From NCBI GenBank assembly GCA_021014325.1, contig CM037476.1, positions 15,040,827-15,104,826 of the forward strand: DNA of 64,000 nt, in the 5' to 3' direction. This stretch comes from Plazaster borealis (Eukaryota > Echinodermata > Asteroidea > Forcipulatida > Labidiasteridae). The position numbers and the translations under genes are program-made. Below the pieces are notes generated by a model, which saw nothing but the letters and a program-made list of their open reading frames with translations, was not told where the DNA came from and ran no database searches. This document shows positions 22,140-33,460 of this stretch, one piece after another (the stretch's first letter is position 1; every line of letters starts with the position of its first letter).

Positions 22140-24130
22140 GGTTTGAGGGAAGAGGAAATTTTATTCAAAGAAAGTGTTTAAGTTTTAGAGACCTCTATTG
22201 TTTAATGCCAGAACATCGTCCTTCATTCTCGCTCTAGTGAAATGTGGTAATTTTAATAAAAAGAAACTTTCAAATGAACATTATTAAGATTGTATTTTAT
22301 GTGGAATATCAAGACAACTGAAAATATCATATTTTTTTTTGTAAGATTTCTATTTATTTTTAGTTACTTCTTATTAGTAAGATTTCAAATTGAAAATATT
22401 TTCATAATTTTTTTATATTTTTATTTTATTTTATTTTATAAATCCTTACAAATCACGTACCATATCTTCAATGCAAATTAATTCAACTACTATTTCGCTA
22501 GGGCAATTTACTTTTTTGCCCAGGCGATTTATTATTTCGCCCAGGAATATTTACTAGTAAAAAAAACCAAGTGTGACTGTGGATATTTTCAGAAGACCAC
22601 TAGAATCAACCTTTATCATGCTGACCATCTTTATAGAGTCCCCTGTGCGCATTATTAATATTGCATACCGATTCAAATCTATACCAAAAATGCACCAGCC
22701 TATTTGCCCTTCCAGCCTAACTTTGGTTGGGAGAAACACAAAGACGTCAACACTGCTTATTTTTAAAGCTCACTTCCGGAAGGTTACAAATTTGGGGCAG
22801 GAAAGGAATGTTTCATGCATGACAGCCGATGCCTGTCCATTAGGATACAATGTAGTCAATATGTGCGCTGAAGTGTGTTGTTTAATTAGTATTTTTTTTA
22901 CCGCGTGATGGCGTGTCTGAACCAAATTTACATGATTCAAACCAAGTAAAACTGACTGATTTGTTCATTGTTATTATTATTTATTTGGCCATTGAAACAA
23001 GAGAACACCATACAGGCAGTCAAAATAAGATAAAACTGTAATTGTGATGCAAGGAAGTTCACCTTTGCAAGCGCCCTCATGCGGTCAAAAAAACGGTCAA
23101 TTGGAAGGAATACAAGGTATCTGCGCCATGAAAAAAAGGGGCCTTTTGGGGGGGAGCAGGGGGATCATTTCCAACTATGGATTTATAAGACAGGTTGGTT
23201 CAGTGGGAAAAAAGGTATCAAATTTTGTGTGTACCCTCAGGACTGTTTCAGGAAAGCTGTTATGAAAAACAGTGATTTCACCGAGGCCCTAGCACATTAC
23301 AATACCCTGTTGCACAGACGCGATGAAGTTATACCCTAAAAACCTCCAGGCTTTTTTCATTTTTTCTTATTCATCTTCTTCTTTTCTTTATTTTGTTTTC
23401 TCTTTTTTTTTCTCTTTCACCCACACAATACACTTAACTTGCCCACATGGTATCCTGGGATAAAACGAGTGGTTGATATTTGTAAAGCTAACATGATTAT
23501 ACACAGCTATGGATTTAGGTTAACCAGGTTTATAAACCAACGGATCGAGTGCATTTGAGATGTAATCTTCGATGCGGTTGCCTTGGTAACTCTGTGATAT
23601 ATTTGATTTTCTTCCTCCCCCCCCCCCTCGTCTCTCCCTCACACCTGCAGTGAAGACTTCGGGAGCGTAATAGTATACGACCCTGTGCCACGGTTAGAAA
23701 ATGTGTTCAGGATCAAAAGTCCTGTTCCCATCTTTCTGTCAGTTTTATGTTAAGCGTGCATATTTGTTGAGAGCAGCAGAATTCAGCTTAGCGGAAAAAG
23801 GTTAACAGTCAAAAAATGTGATGTGGTGTGACATGTCCCACGACCCCTGCACACTTTTGCAGGATAAATAAAATTGCTTAGCGTTGCACATTTTTTTGCT
23901 TTATAGTGAAAAAAGGGACGCTATTCTAAATAATGTGACTTGATGTGTGACTAGTCCCAATCTCCTGCACATATTCGTTGGATGAATAAATAGGTTTGAG
24001 CATATTTTTCTCTTTGGCAATTTTATGAGATTTGTTCGTGGATAAAGAGACCACCTGTCTGAGGTGTCCGAGGGGAAAGATTGCAAGAAGTCGGCTTAAC
24101 TATAAATAGTAGTAAACTTGCGGGTACAAC
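22140..24130. other. Noncoding stretch with an unassigned short frame
   Basis: Three GCCAGG/GCTAGG-spaced TTTCGC words lie at about 22494-22545. An ATT-rich patch at about 22970 is followed by two overlapping plus frames (23044-23265 and 23079-23339). The second ends ALAHYNTLLHRRDEVIP, which looks somewhat protein-like, but I know no family match. A C-run lies at about 23616. Confidence 0.35.
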
Positions 24131-24235
24131 CATGTGTAAAATCACTGTTTGGAGGAGTGTTGGCTCTGAAAAGAGCCGGTTTGGTCTCGACGTTTCGAAC
24201 AGTATACTCTGCTCGTCTTCAGGGAAAGATTGCGT
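24131..24235 (-). mobile_element. Penelope-like terminal fragment with hammerhead-like core
   Basis: On the minus strand CTGAAGA (24216-24222) is followed by a hairpin GAGCAG-loop-CTGTTC (24197-24214) and then GAAAC (24192-24196). A GGCTCTGAAAAGAGCCGG inverted repeat lies beside it. This order of CTGANGA, stem II and GAAA is the hammerhead ribozyme core reported in Penelope-like elements. One extra base separates the core from the stem, so activity is doubtful. Confidence 0.55.
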
Positions 24236-25855
24236 TAAACTGAACGGCAATAACATAAATTTGCGTTGTTCAACGGTTCACCCTCCAGGCCCTCGAGTTG
24301 AACATGTATTCAAAAATCCTTTCTTTTTTTTTCGGTTGGAGAGAATATTTACCGAGACAAGTTGAGTCGACCCGCAACTCGTCAATGTCTTATTGGAATT
24401 TGTTTTTATAGCATAAATAATTGTGTGTAGTTCTTTTGGGGTTGTGTCGTCATTCATAAATGTTTCTGGGGCAGATTTTCAAAGGAAATTTTGTCACCAA
24501 CAAAGATGGATGCCACTGGAAATGGAAGGCTACAGAAGCAAGTGAATTTTATCAGTAATGAAATGTGATGTTAATCAATGCCCGACTCCCCTCAAAGGAC
24601 TCTGATTGAACTCAGAGTCAAAAGTGCAGTTCCCTGCGCACCCCTCCCATATGGCCCTGTCTGCTGCCAAGCGAGGGCAGACTTGGCGTTATCAGCACCA
24701 GCCACACTCTTAGATCAGCAAATGGGGCCAATTTACGTTCTGTGCTGATTTCCTGTTTTCTTCAACATGGCGTGACATGAGTCAGTGCCTGAAGCCCCCC
24801 CAAAAAAATTTCAAGGGGGGGGGGGCTGTCCAGACAAGCCACCTCAATCCCAACATCAACCAATCGGGGAGTTACAGACTGACAGGGCACCCTGAAGATA
24901 CAACCCCCTCCCCCCTTCTTCCATACTGTACGTCTAAGCATGTGTTTTTAATGTGTGCTGGGCACACCTTGTGGCATCATGGAGTCATTGAGTAATTTCC
25001 CCCCACTTCCTCCCTTTCAGCATTGCATCAGCCTCTTGGGCTGCCAACTTCAAAGGTCTTTGTCACTAGTCAACCCCTCTCCCAAAAGGCCAGCAGAATA
25101 CCTATTATGCCTTGGGGGGGGGGACAAAAAAAAAGATGTTAGTTACTTCACTGTAGTTTTCACTTAAGGGAATAACTGCAATCGAAGAACAAATTGTTTA
25201 ACCCTTTCATGCACCATTTATTTTATTGATAAATTGGTCAAATGGACACATTAATTGTTTACTTGTTTTTACTTGCAACCCCCCCCCCCCAAAAAAAAAC
25301 AGGTCGCAATAGCGCCCTCAAGAGTCCTCTTTCCCATTCTGAGAACTTTGTGGCCGTGTGATCTTTACTTTGGGTTTTTCAACTATTTTTCTGAAGGGAT
25401 TTAAACCGGTCGCTAGCATCCGGTCGGCGCGTGAAATGATTCCAAAGGAATGATATACAAGTTAGCATAATCTCCCCAAATCTAATTTTACGCTCCTCCT
25501 TGGCAGCTTGTACCTCGCTGATTGTATACGCTCTAGAGTTTTATTTGGTACAGTTACACGATTATGTACATGAGAATTTGTTTGACCTTTTATTATAAGT
25601 ATTTCATGATTTGTTCATATTGCAAGGAAGGTATCTCATGGGACTCACAAAGACATGAGAATGGTTCTATTTTTATACTCCTCCCTCCCCCCTCCCCAGA
25701 CAAACTCACATGTGCACCTATAAAGCTTTAAATCACATCGATCGAACACCCTTTAATGATCTAACAGTTTACAACCTCATTTCATTAATTGACTGGACCA
25801 GGTCATCCTGTCTGTCAAGGCGTTAATCATATCCAAGTGACAAGTAGCCCTGGCC
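24236..25855. other. Noncoding stretch
   Basis: It is notable for adjacent A- and C-runs (24797-24825, 25110-25130, 25277-25298). A possible acceptor at 25020 has no convincing donor. No gene is seen. Confidence 0.4.
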
Positions 25856-26272
25856 TATGAAGCGAACCTCTCCGAGGCGCCGTCCCAACCTCCCTGCCAG
25901 GAACCAGATCGGTATCCCCGCACCTCAATTAACTCCATCCGCGGCCTACCCCAGGACCCCGGTAGCCACTTGCTCCAGATCTCTCTACATCCCACACCCT
26001 TGACCGTGTCGGTGCATATCCTGACCTTCTTGAGAACGAGAGCCGATCAGGGTACCTCGTCTCCCGGCCAAGCCACTTGCCCTCCTCCTTCATGTCAATT
26101 TTCTCTTCTCGTGCCGCATCATCTATCTTTTTTTTTCCTCTTCCAATCTCTATCTCTCTTTCCCTCTTTCTCTCACACTCTCCACACCATGTTCAGCCCT
26201 CAAGGCAACCCATCTCACCTGTCTCATGCACCAGATGCTGGAAACGTCTTAAGGATGTGCAGGCACGCCTGA
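25856..26272 (+). other. GC-rich patch with an open frame, unassigned
   Basis: GC content rises well above the flanks, and one plus frame is open to a TGA at 26272. Its later part runs through a CT-rich tract (26118-26190) that gives low-complexity F/L/S residues. The minus strand is also open for about 50 codons, so coding is not established. It may be a conserved noncoding element. Confidence 0.25.
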
Positions 26273-26775
26273 CGTGCAGTGGATTTATATCATTGAATTT
26301 ATTTCTATATTATGGTGTAGTATATGAGGACACGCTGGTCATGCCAACAGCTGTATACATCCATACTGCATTCTGTTACACACATCTTCATGCCCCGATT
26401 GTTTAATTTCATGCTGGGGGGTGCTGCTTTGGCAGAATCGCAAAACTGGGTCAGCACTTTGCTTGACAAAATTTTGAAATCATTTTTTAAGGGCAGGTAA
26501 GAGCCTGTAATCAATTTGTAATCATTGACATTCTTGACTCCTTAGCTACCTTAATGGATTACTTATTCCACTTTTGGTCAAGCGATTTTAGTTGCAGGTT
26601 GTTGGTGAGGTTTACTTGCAGGTACCGCTCTTTCTCTGTGTGGATGTTAAGTTTTTCAGTGGATCAGAGATCATGATGGCCTGTAAAGTCCATTCCTTGC
26701 TCAATGTGTCGCCAAAATATGCTCATTCCTCATCACTGATTCATTGCTTTTTCTGTTGGCGTTTTCTCCTTGGTA
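26273..26775. other. Noncoding stretch
   Basis: Nothing recognisable. Confidence 0.45.
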
Positions 26776-26951
26776 AAGGGAACCTCTATGAGGAAATTGT
26801 AAATATTTCAAGGGGCACAGAGGCAATGACCAAGGGGCAACGGAGGCAATCGCCTCCATTGCCTTCATGAAGTATCAGGCCTGCATTTCAAAGGGCATCA
26901 AGGCAATGACCAGGGGCAATTGCCTTCCGTAACTCCCATGAATTATCAGAC
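26776..26951. repeat. Family F repeat, two partial copies head to tail
   Basis: AAGGGGCACAGAGGCAATG and GGAGGCAATCGCCTCCATTG are followed by GAAGTATCAGGCC, and then by a second AAGGGCATCAAGGCAATGAC unit. It is related to 1434-1623 and 33340-33458. Confidence 0.65.
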
Positions 26952-27337
26952 CATGTACATTGTACATGACCATACTAAACCCTCCGTGCCTACAATACCA
27001 AGTTTAGAAAGAGATACTATTTTTCTTGGAGCGAAGCAGGTGTGAGTTTTCAAATGGAGAGTTAACCCCCCAAGAATGTGCCACCCGTCTCCTTGTTATC
27101 CTAAAAGATGAATGACAACTTCCCCAGATTGGCTCATTCATATCCTAGGTCAATTTCTTTTAATCTGAGAATAACATTTTTTCGACCGGCCAGATCCCCT
27201 CGTTTTGGGCAACAGCTCCGGTGGTCACTGTTGACATAATGTTCTTATGTTGAAAGTGAGAAGGTTTTTTGTCTTTCAGAGGGAGAGGAAATGCAGTTGA
27301 TTGACCTGAACTTCTTCTTGGGTCGGCGTAAAAATAA
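26952..27337. other. Noncoding stretch
   Basis: Nothing recognisable. A CAGGTGTGAG string near 27039 resembles a splice donor but has no paired acceptor or frame. Confidence 0.4.
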
Positions 27338-28205
27338 CCATAGTGTTAATGACCTAGCAGTGTTTATGCTACAGCAGTGTTGATGCTCTGAATATAATAA
27401 TAGTGCAGTGGCAGTGGACGGTCACCTAAGCAGTGCACTAGAGTTTATGAAGTCCCTAGCAGTGTAATGCCCTGGCATTGCTAATGCCTTAGCATTGCTA
27501 ATGCCCTTGCAATCCATAGCAATGATAATGCCATAGCACTACCACAGTTCCCTTCCAGTGTGTCCAAGTAATGCCCCCTAGCAGTAGGTTAATGCTCAAG
27601 TAATAATTCTTGCAGTGTGCTAGTGCCCTACATGTAGCAGCTTGCTAAGGCCCTCGCAGTGCACTAATGACCTAATAACATGCTGAGGGTGCCCTTGCAA
27701 TGTTTAGTAACGTACATGTAGTAGTGTACTGCCATAGCAGTATGTGCCCACTACATGTAAGTGCCTAGTGGCAGTATGCTAATGCCCGAGAAGTGCACTA
27801 ATGCCCTCGCAGTGTAATGACTTATATGTGCATATAGTAGTATTACTGCTGTAGCAGTAAGTAAAGTGCCCACTAAGTGCCCTAGTAGCAGTGTACTAAT
27901 GTCCTAGCAGTGCACCAATGCCCCAGCAGTGCAATAGTGCACTAGTAATGTAGTGACATAGTGTACACATATTTAGTAGTTTTACTACCGTAGCAGTATA
28001 CAATAAAGTGTCCCTAAGTGCCCTTGCAGCACACTAATGCCCCAGCAGTGCACTAATGCCCCAGCTGTTCACTAGTACCCCAGCAGTGCACTAGTGCCCT
28101 AGCAGTGCACTAGTTTCCTAACAGTGTAGTGATACAGTGTATACACAGACACGTACACGTACACACATGTATACATGTTTGTAGTAGTGTTAGTGTAGTA
28201 GCTCA
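27338..28205. repeat. Degenerate minisatellite, unit about 19-20 bp
   Basis: The unit is roughly CCCTAGCAGTGCACTAATG. The best-preserved copies are at about 28030-28110, and the copies become more diverged to the left. Some stretches read CATTGCTAATGCC. Over 35 units are likely. The GCAGTGCACTA core is partly self-complementary (AGTGCACT). Confidence 0.85.
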
Positions 28206-28329
28206 GTATATTAGTGCGCACTAAAACAGTGGTACCAAAACAGTGTATAAAGTTGCCTGATAAATTCATGCAGATCAGAGAACCTCCTTCAACCTCCATC
28301 CCCAGGAACCCCAAACTTAAACACAAAAT

Positions 28330-28440
28330 AAAAGCCCCTTTCACACGAGAGCAATTTAGCAAGGGTCCCTTGCTAAATTGTAGCATGATTACAAAATGTA
28401 CCTCGTGTAAACAATTTATGTAGTGTCTAAGGTCCCTTGT
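28330..28440. mobile_element. Short MITE with a near-perfect central palindrome
   Basis: CAATTTAGCAAGGG and its exact reverse complement flank a single T (28352-28380). Outside them, CACACGAG is mirrored by CTCGTGT. This suggests a small fold-back element of about 110 bp. Confidence 0.6.
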
Positions 28441-29120
28441 AAATTCTTGTCAAACATAAAGAAAGATGCATGAAAATCACTTATCCATGCAATATAAGGA
28501 CTTCCCTTAGTGATGCCAAAAAGATGAATCACATCCCTGATACAGCCACCCTAGAATGTGTGTGGAGACAAATACACTCTTTTATCATCAAAATTCAAAA
28601 AGTCAATTTTGATGAGTTTTGGCAGACTTTACTCTCGTTTCATGGGGGCAGGTCACATTTTAGAAATTTTTAGGAGGGCTTTCGTGCTCATATGTTCAAT
28701 ATTTGAGTGATTCCATCTCCAGATGTTTAGGTGAAATCTTTCTGACTGTGCTTGCAATTTTGGGGAATCGAAGAGACAGAACAAAAATGTGGAAAAATCT
28801 TTAAAATACATCTTTCCTGGAAAACAGTTTACATGAGATTTTTTTATATCCCGTTGAATAAAACATCGTCTGTTAGCAGTGCCCAGGACAAAGTTATTTT
28901 TCACTTAACTACAGTCATTCCAAAAATGTAATTACTTTTTAAATCGCACAAGTCAACTTGAGGTTGAATTAATAATTGTCATTTGGGGTTTTTCTTTTAC
29001 TCTTAAAGAAGCTTCTTTAATATGTAAGCCTCGGAGAAATGTAAACAAAAAGTAGAACAAGTCAGTGCAAAAGTCATATTCCTCATGCCAGACTTGTCAT
29101 TTCTCTTCTTCTTTTTTCCT
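28441..29120. other. Noncoding stretch
   Basis: Nothing recognisable. Confidence 0.45.
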
Positions 29121-29374
29121 GATTTCAGGATTTTCTCAAAAATCTCTTGGAGCAATAAAACAATTCTTGAAAGCAGTCACCAAAGGGAGAAAGAAATAGT
29201 CTACATTGTGTCCAAACTTGTAGTTTTGTATTTCTGGTGATGTACAGAGTTTGTCAACCTCCTGAATTGTAACATCTGGGAGGTCCTGGTCTAGAATAAG
29301 GGGGAACCCAGGCCCATAAGACATTCTCAGGAATGTTCATATTTAACAAATTTCATCCCTGTCAAGCTGATCCC
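29121..29374. repeat. Dispersed repeat, family E
   Basis: It extends from GATTTCAGGATTTT through AAGGGAGAAAGAAATAGTC and AATAAGGGGGAACCCAGGCC to CCCTGTCAAGCTGATC. A minus frame across it (GFPLILDQDLPDVTIQEVD and onward) is also open in the 52188-52470 copy. Differences between the two copies include many amino-acid changes, so DNA-level homology is the simpler reading. Confidence 0.75.
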
Positions 29375-29451
29375 ATTTATGAACAAAGAAATATAATTAA
29401 TGGGGAAAAAATAGAAACCCTAAGTAATGTTTATATGCCCCCAAACGACCA

Positions 29452-29648
29452 GGGTTCCATTTCTTGAAGTTATTCAGCAGGAAATCCTGCATAGCAAAAT
29501 TCTTTGGTAAGCAAAGAAATGGGTGGGGCGTGGTCATGACAATGTACATTTAAACTGTATGGAATTTCAGCTGGTAACCTGTTTCTGCGAAGCAGGATTA
29601 TTCTGTGCTTAGCAAGGTGTTGTGTGTACATGCCCTAGAATTGGGCCC
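29452..29648. mobile_element. Family A MITE, diverged
   Basis: It has AGCAGGAAATCCTGC, CAGCTGGTAACCTGTTTCTG and the AGAATTGGGCCCC end, but a poor left terminus. It is an older member of the family. Confidence 0.6.
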
Positions 29649-29810
29649 CAGACAACATGAAATATAAGCAAAGCCAAAAATGCCATCTCCGCCCCCTAAA
29701 ACAAATAAATAAAATTATCCACATCAGACTGCAATTACTCATACCATCTTGATAGTCCAGTCTAAATATTTGTAAACAATTTTTGTATCTCTTTTTTTTT
29801 CTTATTGCAG

Positions 29811-29848
29811 TGGAGTCGTTCCAATGAAAGTATCGTCCCAAATCAAAG
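29811..29848 (+). CDS. Candidate 38-nt internal microexon, unidentified protein
   Basis: A strong acceptor (an uninterrupted run of nine or more T, then CTTATTGCAG) precedes TGGAGTCGTTCC. The segment ends AATCAAAG just before GTATGTTTTG, a consensus-like donor. Read from its first base it encodes WSRSNESIVPNQ plus two leftover bases. A second frame is also open, while the third has a stop. With the phase-compatible acceptor at 43692 the joined codon is AGG and the reading continues into KIADYHSGEV. I recognise no family. The exon is short enough for chance to matter, though acceptor and donor are both good. Confidence 0.35.
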
Positions 29849-29925
29849 GTATGTTTTGATAAAAGTTTCTAGCATAGAGTTGATTTGAAAGTAGCTCGGC
29901 TCAAATATCAAGAAAATCGCAACCA

Positions 29926-30122
29926 GGGCCCAATTTCATAGAGCTGCTGAAGCAGAAAATATTCCCTAACATTTTTCTGCTCGGCTAATACAAGCAGGAT
30001 TCCAGTCACATTTGGTACATGTGACATTGTATTTTTGTTGTTGATAACCTTATTCTGGTAAGCACAATTGTAGTTGTGCTTAGCTACTTTTTGTGCTTAA
30101 GCAGCTCTATGAAATTGGGCCC
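29926..30122 (+). mobile_element. Family A1 MITE, well preserved
   Basis: It begins GGGCCCAATTTCATAGAGCT and ends with the mirror image of those bases. Between them are CAGGATTCCAGTCACA and a TTATTCTGGTAAGCACAA segment. It lies 78 bp after the candidate exon, within the presumed intron. Confidence 0.9.
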
Positions 30123-30476
30123 AGACCACAAGAGTCTTGCAGCTCAGATCTTTCACTGGACCTAAAATATTTGCTTACCATACCTCAATTATTTCTCTTA
30201 ACAAAAAAAGTTTGCTAAGCTATTTGGAGAAGATTTGGAATTGAACAAAACTGACTTTACATTTAAGCAAATTATAATTATTTAAAGTCTTGTCACCTGT
30301 CTCTTTGAATGTATTTCGCACACAATACCTATCTTGATCCATGGTCCTTTTTAATCTACTCTACCTGTACATATATGTCGGACACACTGAAAGGAGTTTT
30401 CCATCATGAATTACCTCAGCGTGATTGAAGTACAGACCTCAAAGCATTGACAGCTCACCGTGTGCATTCACGTCCT
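30123..30476. other. Noncoding stretch
   Basis: Nothing recognisable. Confidence 0.45.
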
Positions 30477-30800
30477 TAAAGGTGCAACCTGTCACAGAAA
30501 CAAACTGTGCAATAACTTGAACCGTGTGTGTGTGTATATAATTATGTACACAAAGTTAAAGGTGCAACCCATTCACCAAAGCAAATCTTAGCACTTGTTT
30601 TTATGTACATGTACAGTGTTGATAATGATATACATGTACTTAAAGGTGCAACCTGTCACAGAAACAAATCACGCAGTAACTGGAACAGTGTGTATACATG
30701 TAATTATGTGTACATAGAGGTGCAACCAATTCACCAAAGCAAACAATGTATATATATACATTGGAACTTGTAGCAGTGATATACATGTACTCATACTAGT
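30477..30800 (+). repeat. 164-bp tandem duplication
   Basis: TAAAGGTGCAACCTGTCACA starts both units (30477 and 30641). Each unit has an inner echo (GGTGCAACC plus ATTCACCAAAGCAAA), so the structure is really two nested half-units. TACATGTAC and GTGTATATA words are frequent. Confidence 0.8.
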
Positions 30801-31887
30801 TGCAACTTGTATTGAAATGCAGTGACACAACAATGTTCACTCTGGGAAACCATTTCATTCAATAATTTGTGCACCAAATTAATATGAAATCAAACTGTAA
30901 CTCATGATTTGCTGGAGCAATGTTTACTTATGGGCTGTTTTTATTTTAAGACATGATGGTTTTTTCTGGAGTAGTTCACGTCTCTGCAAATCATTCACTG
31001 CTACAGATAAACTTTAAGTGTGATTCCATGAGTTATATCAACAAACACTAAATCTGTAAATGTGTTTTCATTGTGTTTTCATTGTAACAAGTGCAAACTT
31101 GGTGCACCCCCCTTATCAGACCAAGTCAACATACATGTACATCCCTCAATTCACTCCGGGTTTTATCTAAGCTATCGGCATTCGGCAACACACCTTTCAG
31201 TTAGGGGGAAGGTAAATCTTTGTCAAGAATCCTACATGTACAATCCAAAACATGTTTATAACAGTACAATGGCTCAATTTCCTAACGCTTTTGTTATAAG
31301 CTTATCATTGTACTAAGCATGGACAATTCTTGCTTAGGCAGAAACAGGGCACCGGCCGAACCACCATTCGATACACACTGTGTGGAACTGATTCCCTACT
31401 TAGCAGCTACATTTATTAAGCGACATTTTTTCCCTTCTGTCCGGAGCCCAGTTTGCCCTGCTCCTTGAGCACCTTTAAGGTTGGCAAGTTTGACCCCGCA
31501 ACCAGCTTGAAGGCTTCTTCAGCATTGTGAGAGTTTCAAGTTCACAAGTTGAAGTGAATTCTATGTCAAGGTTGAACGGCTGCACTGTCTCTCGTTACCA
31601 CTTCTGGCCGTCTTGAACGACCCGCTAGCCCGAACACATTTGCTTGATTTAAAGTGAAAATGCAAGCTTACCTAAGTGGTGGAGTGGATTTGATGAAAAT
31701 GGCACTGATGGACTGAGCAAATTAAAGTATACGGTAGCTCAACAGCATTAAGTGGTGTTTACGCGACAGGCTTGGTACGTGCAGGGGACCCTTTTCATTC
31801 AATCCAAGCGCACATAGTTGGCAGGCTTAAAAATTGTTACTCTGCAGAAAATACTCAACCGACAAAAATCTGTCCAAGTGTTACTTG
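30801..31887. other. Noncoding stretch
   Basis: No repeat or exon is identified. Confidence 0.45.
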
Positions 31888-31990
31888 TAAAAACACGTCT
31901 GATACTTGGAGGCAATTACCTCCATGCCCCTTGGGTCAATACCTCAGTGCCCCTTTGAAATGTTCCAGTAGAAATTAAATTTTCCCTCTT
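31888..31990. repeat. Family F repeat, partial
   Basis: TGATACTTGGAGGCAATTAC, CAGTGCCCCTTTGAAATG and TTCCAGTAGAAAT match 33340-33458. The right end is lost. Confidence 0.65.
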
Positions 31991-32034
31991 AGAGTTGTCC
32001 TTTAAAGAGGAAAAACTGCCTTGCATGTACAAGA

Positions 32035-32256
32035 CAGAGCTGCCAACTCTCCCTGATTCTGCAGAAAGTTCCCTGAAAATAAACCAATCTTTCCATGTTC
32101 TGATTATGAACAAATTTGAAAATCTCCCTGATTATGGAAACTTTGTCCCTATTATGTTGAATGTAATTCTAAATATCTCCCTGAGTGTTGCACAAAATCT
32201 CCCTGAGTGTTGCACAAAATCTCCCTGATTGCAAGACGCAAATGTTGGCAGCTCTG
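32035..32256. mobile_element. Family D MITE with 6-bp target duplication
   Basis: Perfect 12-13-bp ends CAGAGCTGCCAAC and GTTGGCAGCTCTG are flanked on both sides by ACAAGA (32029-32034 and 32257-32262). An internal 21-bp phrase, CTCCCTGAGTGTTGCACAAA plus one base, is duplicated in tandem. Confidence 0.85.
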
Positions 32257-33339
32257 ACAAGAACGAAGTATCCGACCTTTAAACATTATCCTTCTCAGTT
32301 TGTATTCAAAGAATAAATTTGGAAAGCTTGTAGGAGTACCTTTTGAAACAGGGTTTAACTTAACCACTTTTAACAATTAATTTCAAGAAAATGCATAGTT
32401 TATTTTGAAAAATCTACTCAAGATGCTGAAGAGATCGTTTATGCAAAAACTAGTCCACAAAATATCACTTTCAATTGGAGGTTTTGACTTTTCATAATGC
32501 TGGATGATAGTACATGTACAATGAAATGTCAATGGTTCATGTACAGTCACACACGACCCCCCCCCCCTTAAAAAAAAGAAGGGGTTGCTGAAGTTAAAAC
32601 CAATTACACAACCTCGCCCCGAATCCTACCCCCTGCAAAATTGATTATGTAGAAATTAACTTTGCAGCAGCGTTCGCATGAAGTACCATCCCACCTTGGG
32701 GCGCCAGGTAATGGTTTTCCGTGTCTAACGTGAACGCAGAGTGGTTCAAAGTTTAACAACCGGTTATTACATCCGACATTTGATTTCAATAAAGTTGAAA
32801 ATAGAACCACACCCGGGTGTATCTTAATATAGCGCACCCCCTCTCCTTTTGGCGGTCAGGTAGATTGGGCGGGGGGGGGGGGGGGGGGGACGAACGACCA
32901 AGTAGCGCTCAACTTCAAAACATGTTTTGAAGTAGGTCAGAGTTTCTGAGGAAGTCGGTTATTTACTTGAGCAAGACGGCAAGAGTTGAATATAGAAACT
33001 CTTCCACTGGCCTGACTCCACTTTGACTGGGGAGATTTCGGACTTTGACAAGTGCGAGGCTATAAATAAATGTACATTGGGGGCATGAGTAGTCTTCACG
33101 TCTGCTGATTAGGATACCCTTTACAGGGTCCTGTCCTGAAATAAAAATAATGGGATGTGATCTTACTTGGGGAAGAAGAAAAAAAGTGCTTCAAGATTTG
33201 ACTGCTGCGATTGGGACATCAGTCCAGAACAACCTGCAGTCTTGTTTTTATTAAGATGAATGTGATGACCCTATTGGGACATCCCTCCCCCTATCTCCCA
33301 TCAATTCTGACTTCAGACAGTCACGTCTCAATAGACAGG
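32257..33339. other. Noncoding stretch
   Basis: It includes a C-run/A-run junction at about 32559-32578 and a G-run of about 18 at 32872-32889. No gene is seen. Confidence 0.45.
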
Positions 33340-33458
33340 CCTGATACTTCACAGAGAGGCAACTTCCTCCATCGCCCCTGGTCATTGCCTTGGTGCCCCT
33401 TGAAATGTTCCAGTAGACATTTTACAGTTCTCTCATGCAAATGCCCTTTATCACAGGC
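33340..33458. repeat. Family F repeat
   Basis: It begins GGCCTGATACTTCACAGAGA and continues with GGTCATTGCCTTGGTGCCCC and TGCAAATGCCCTTTATCAC. It sits directly against a family A element. Confidence 0.75.
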
Positions 33459-33460
33459 CA

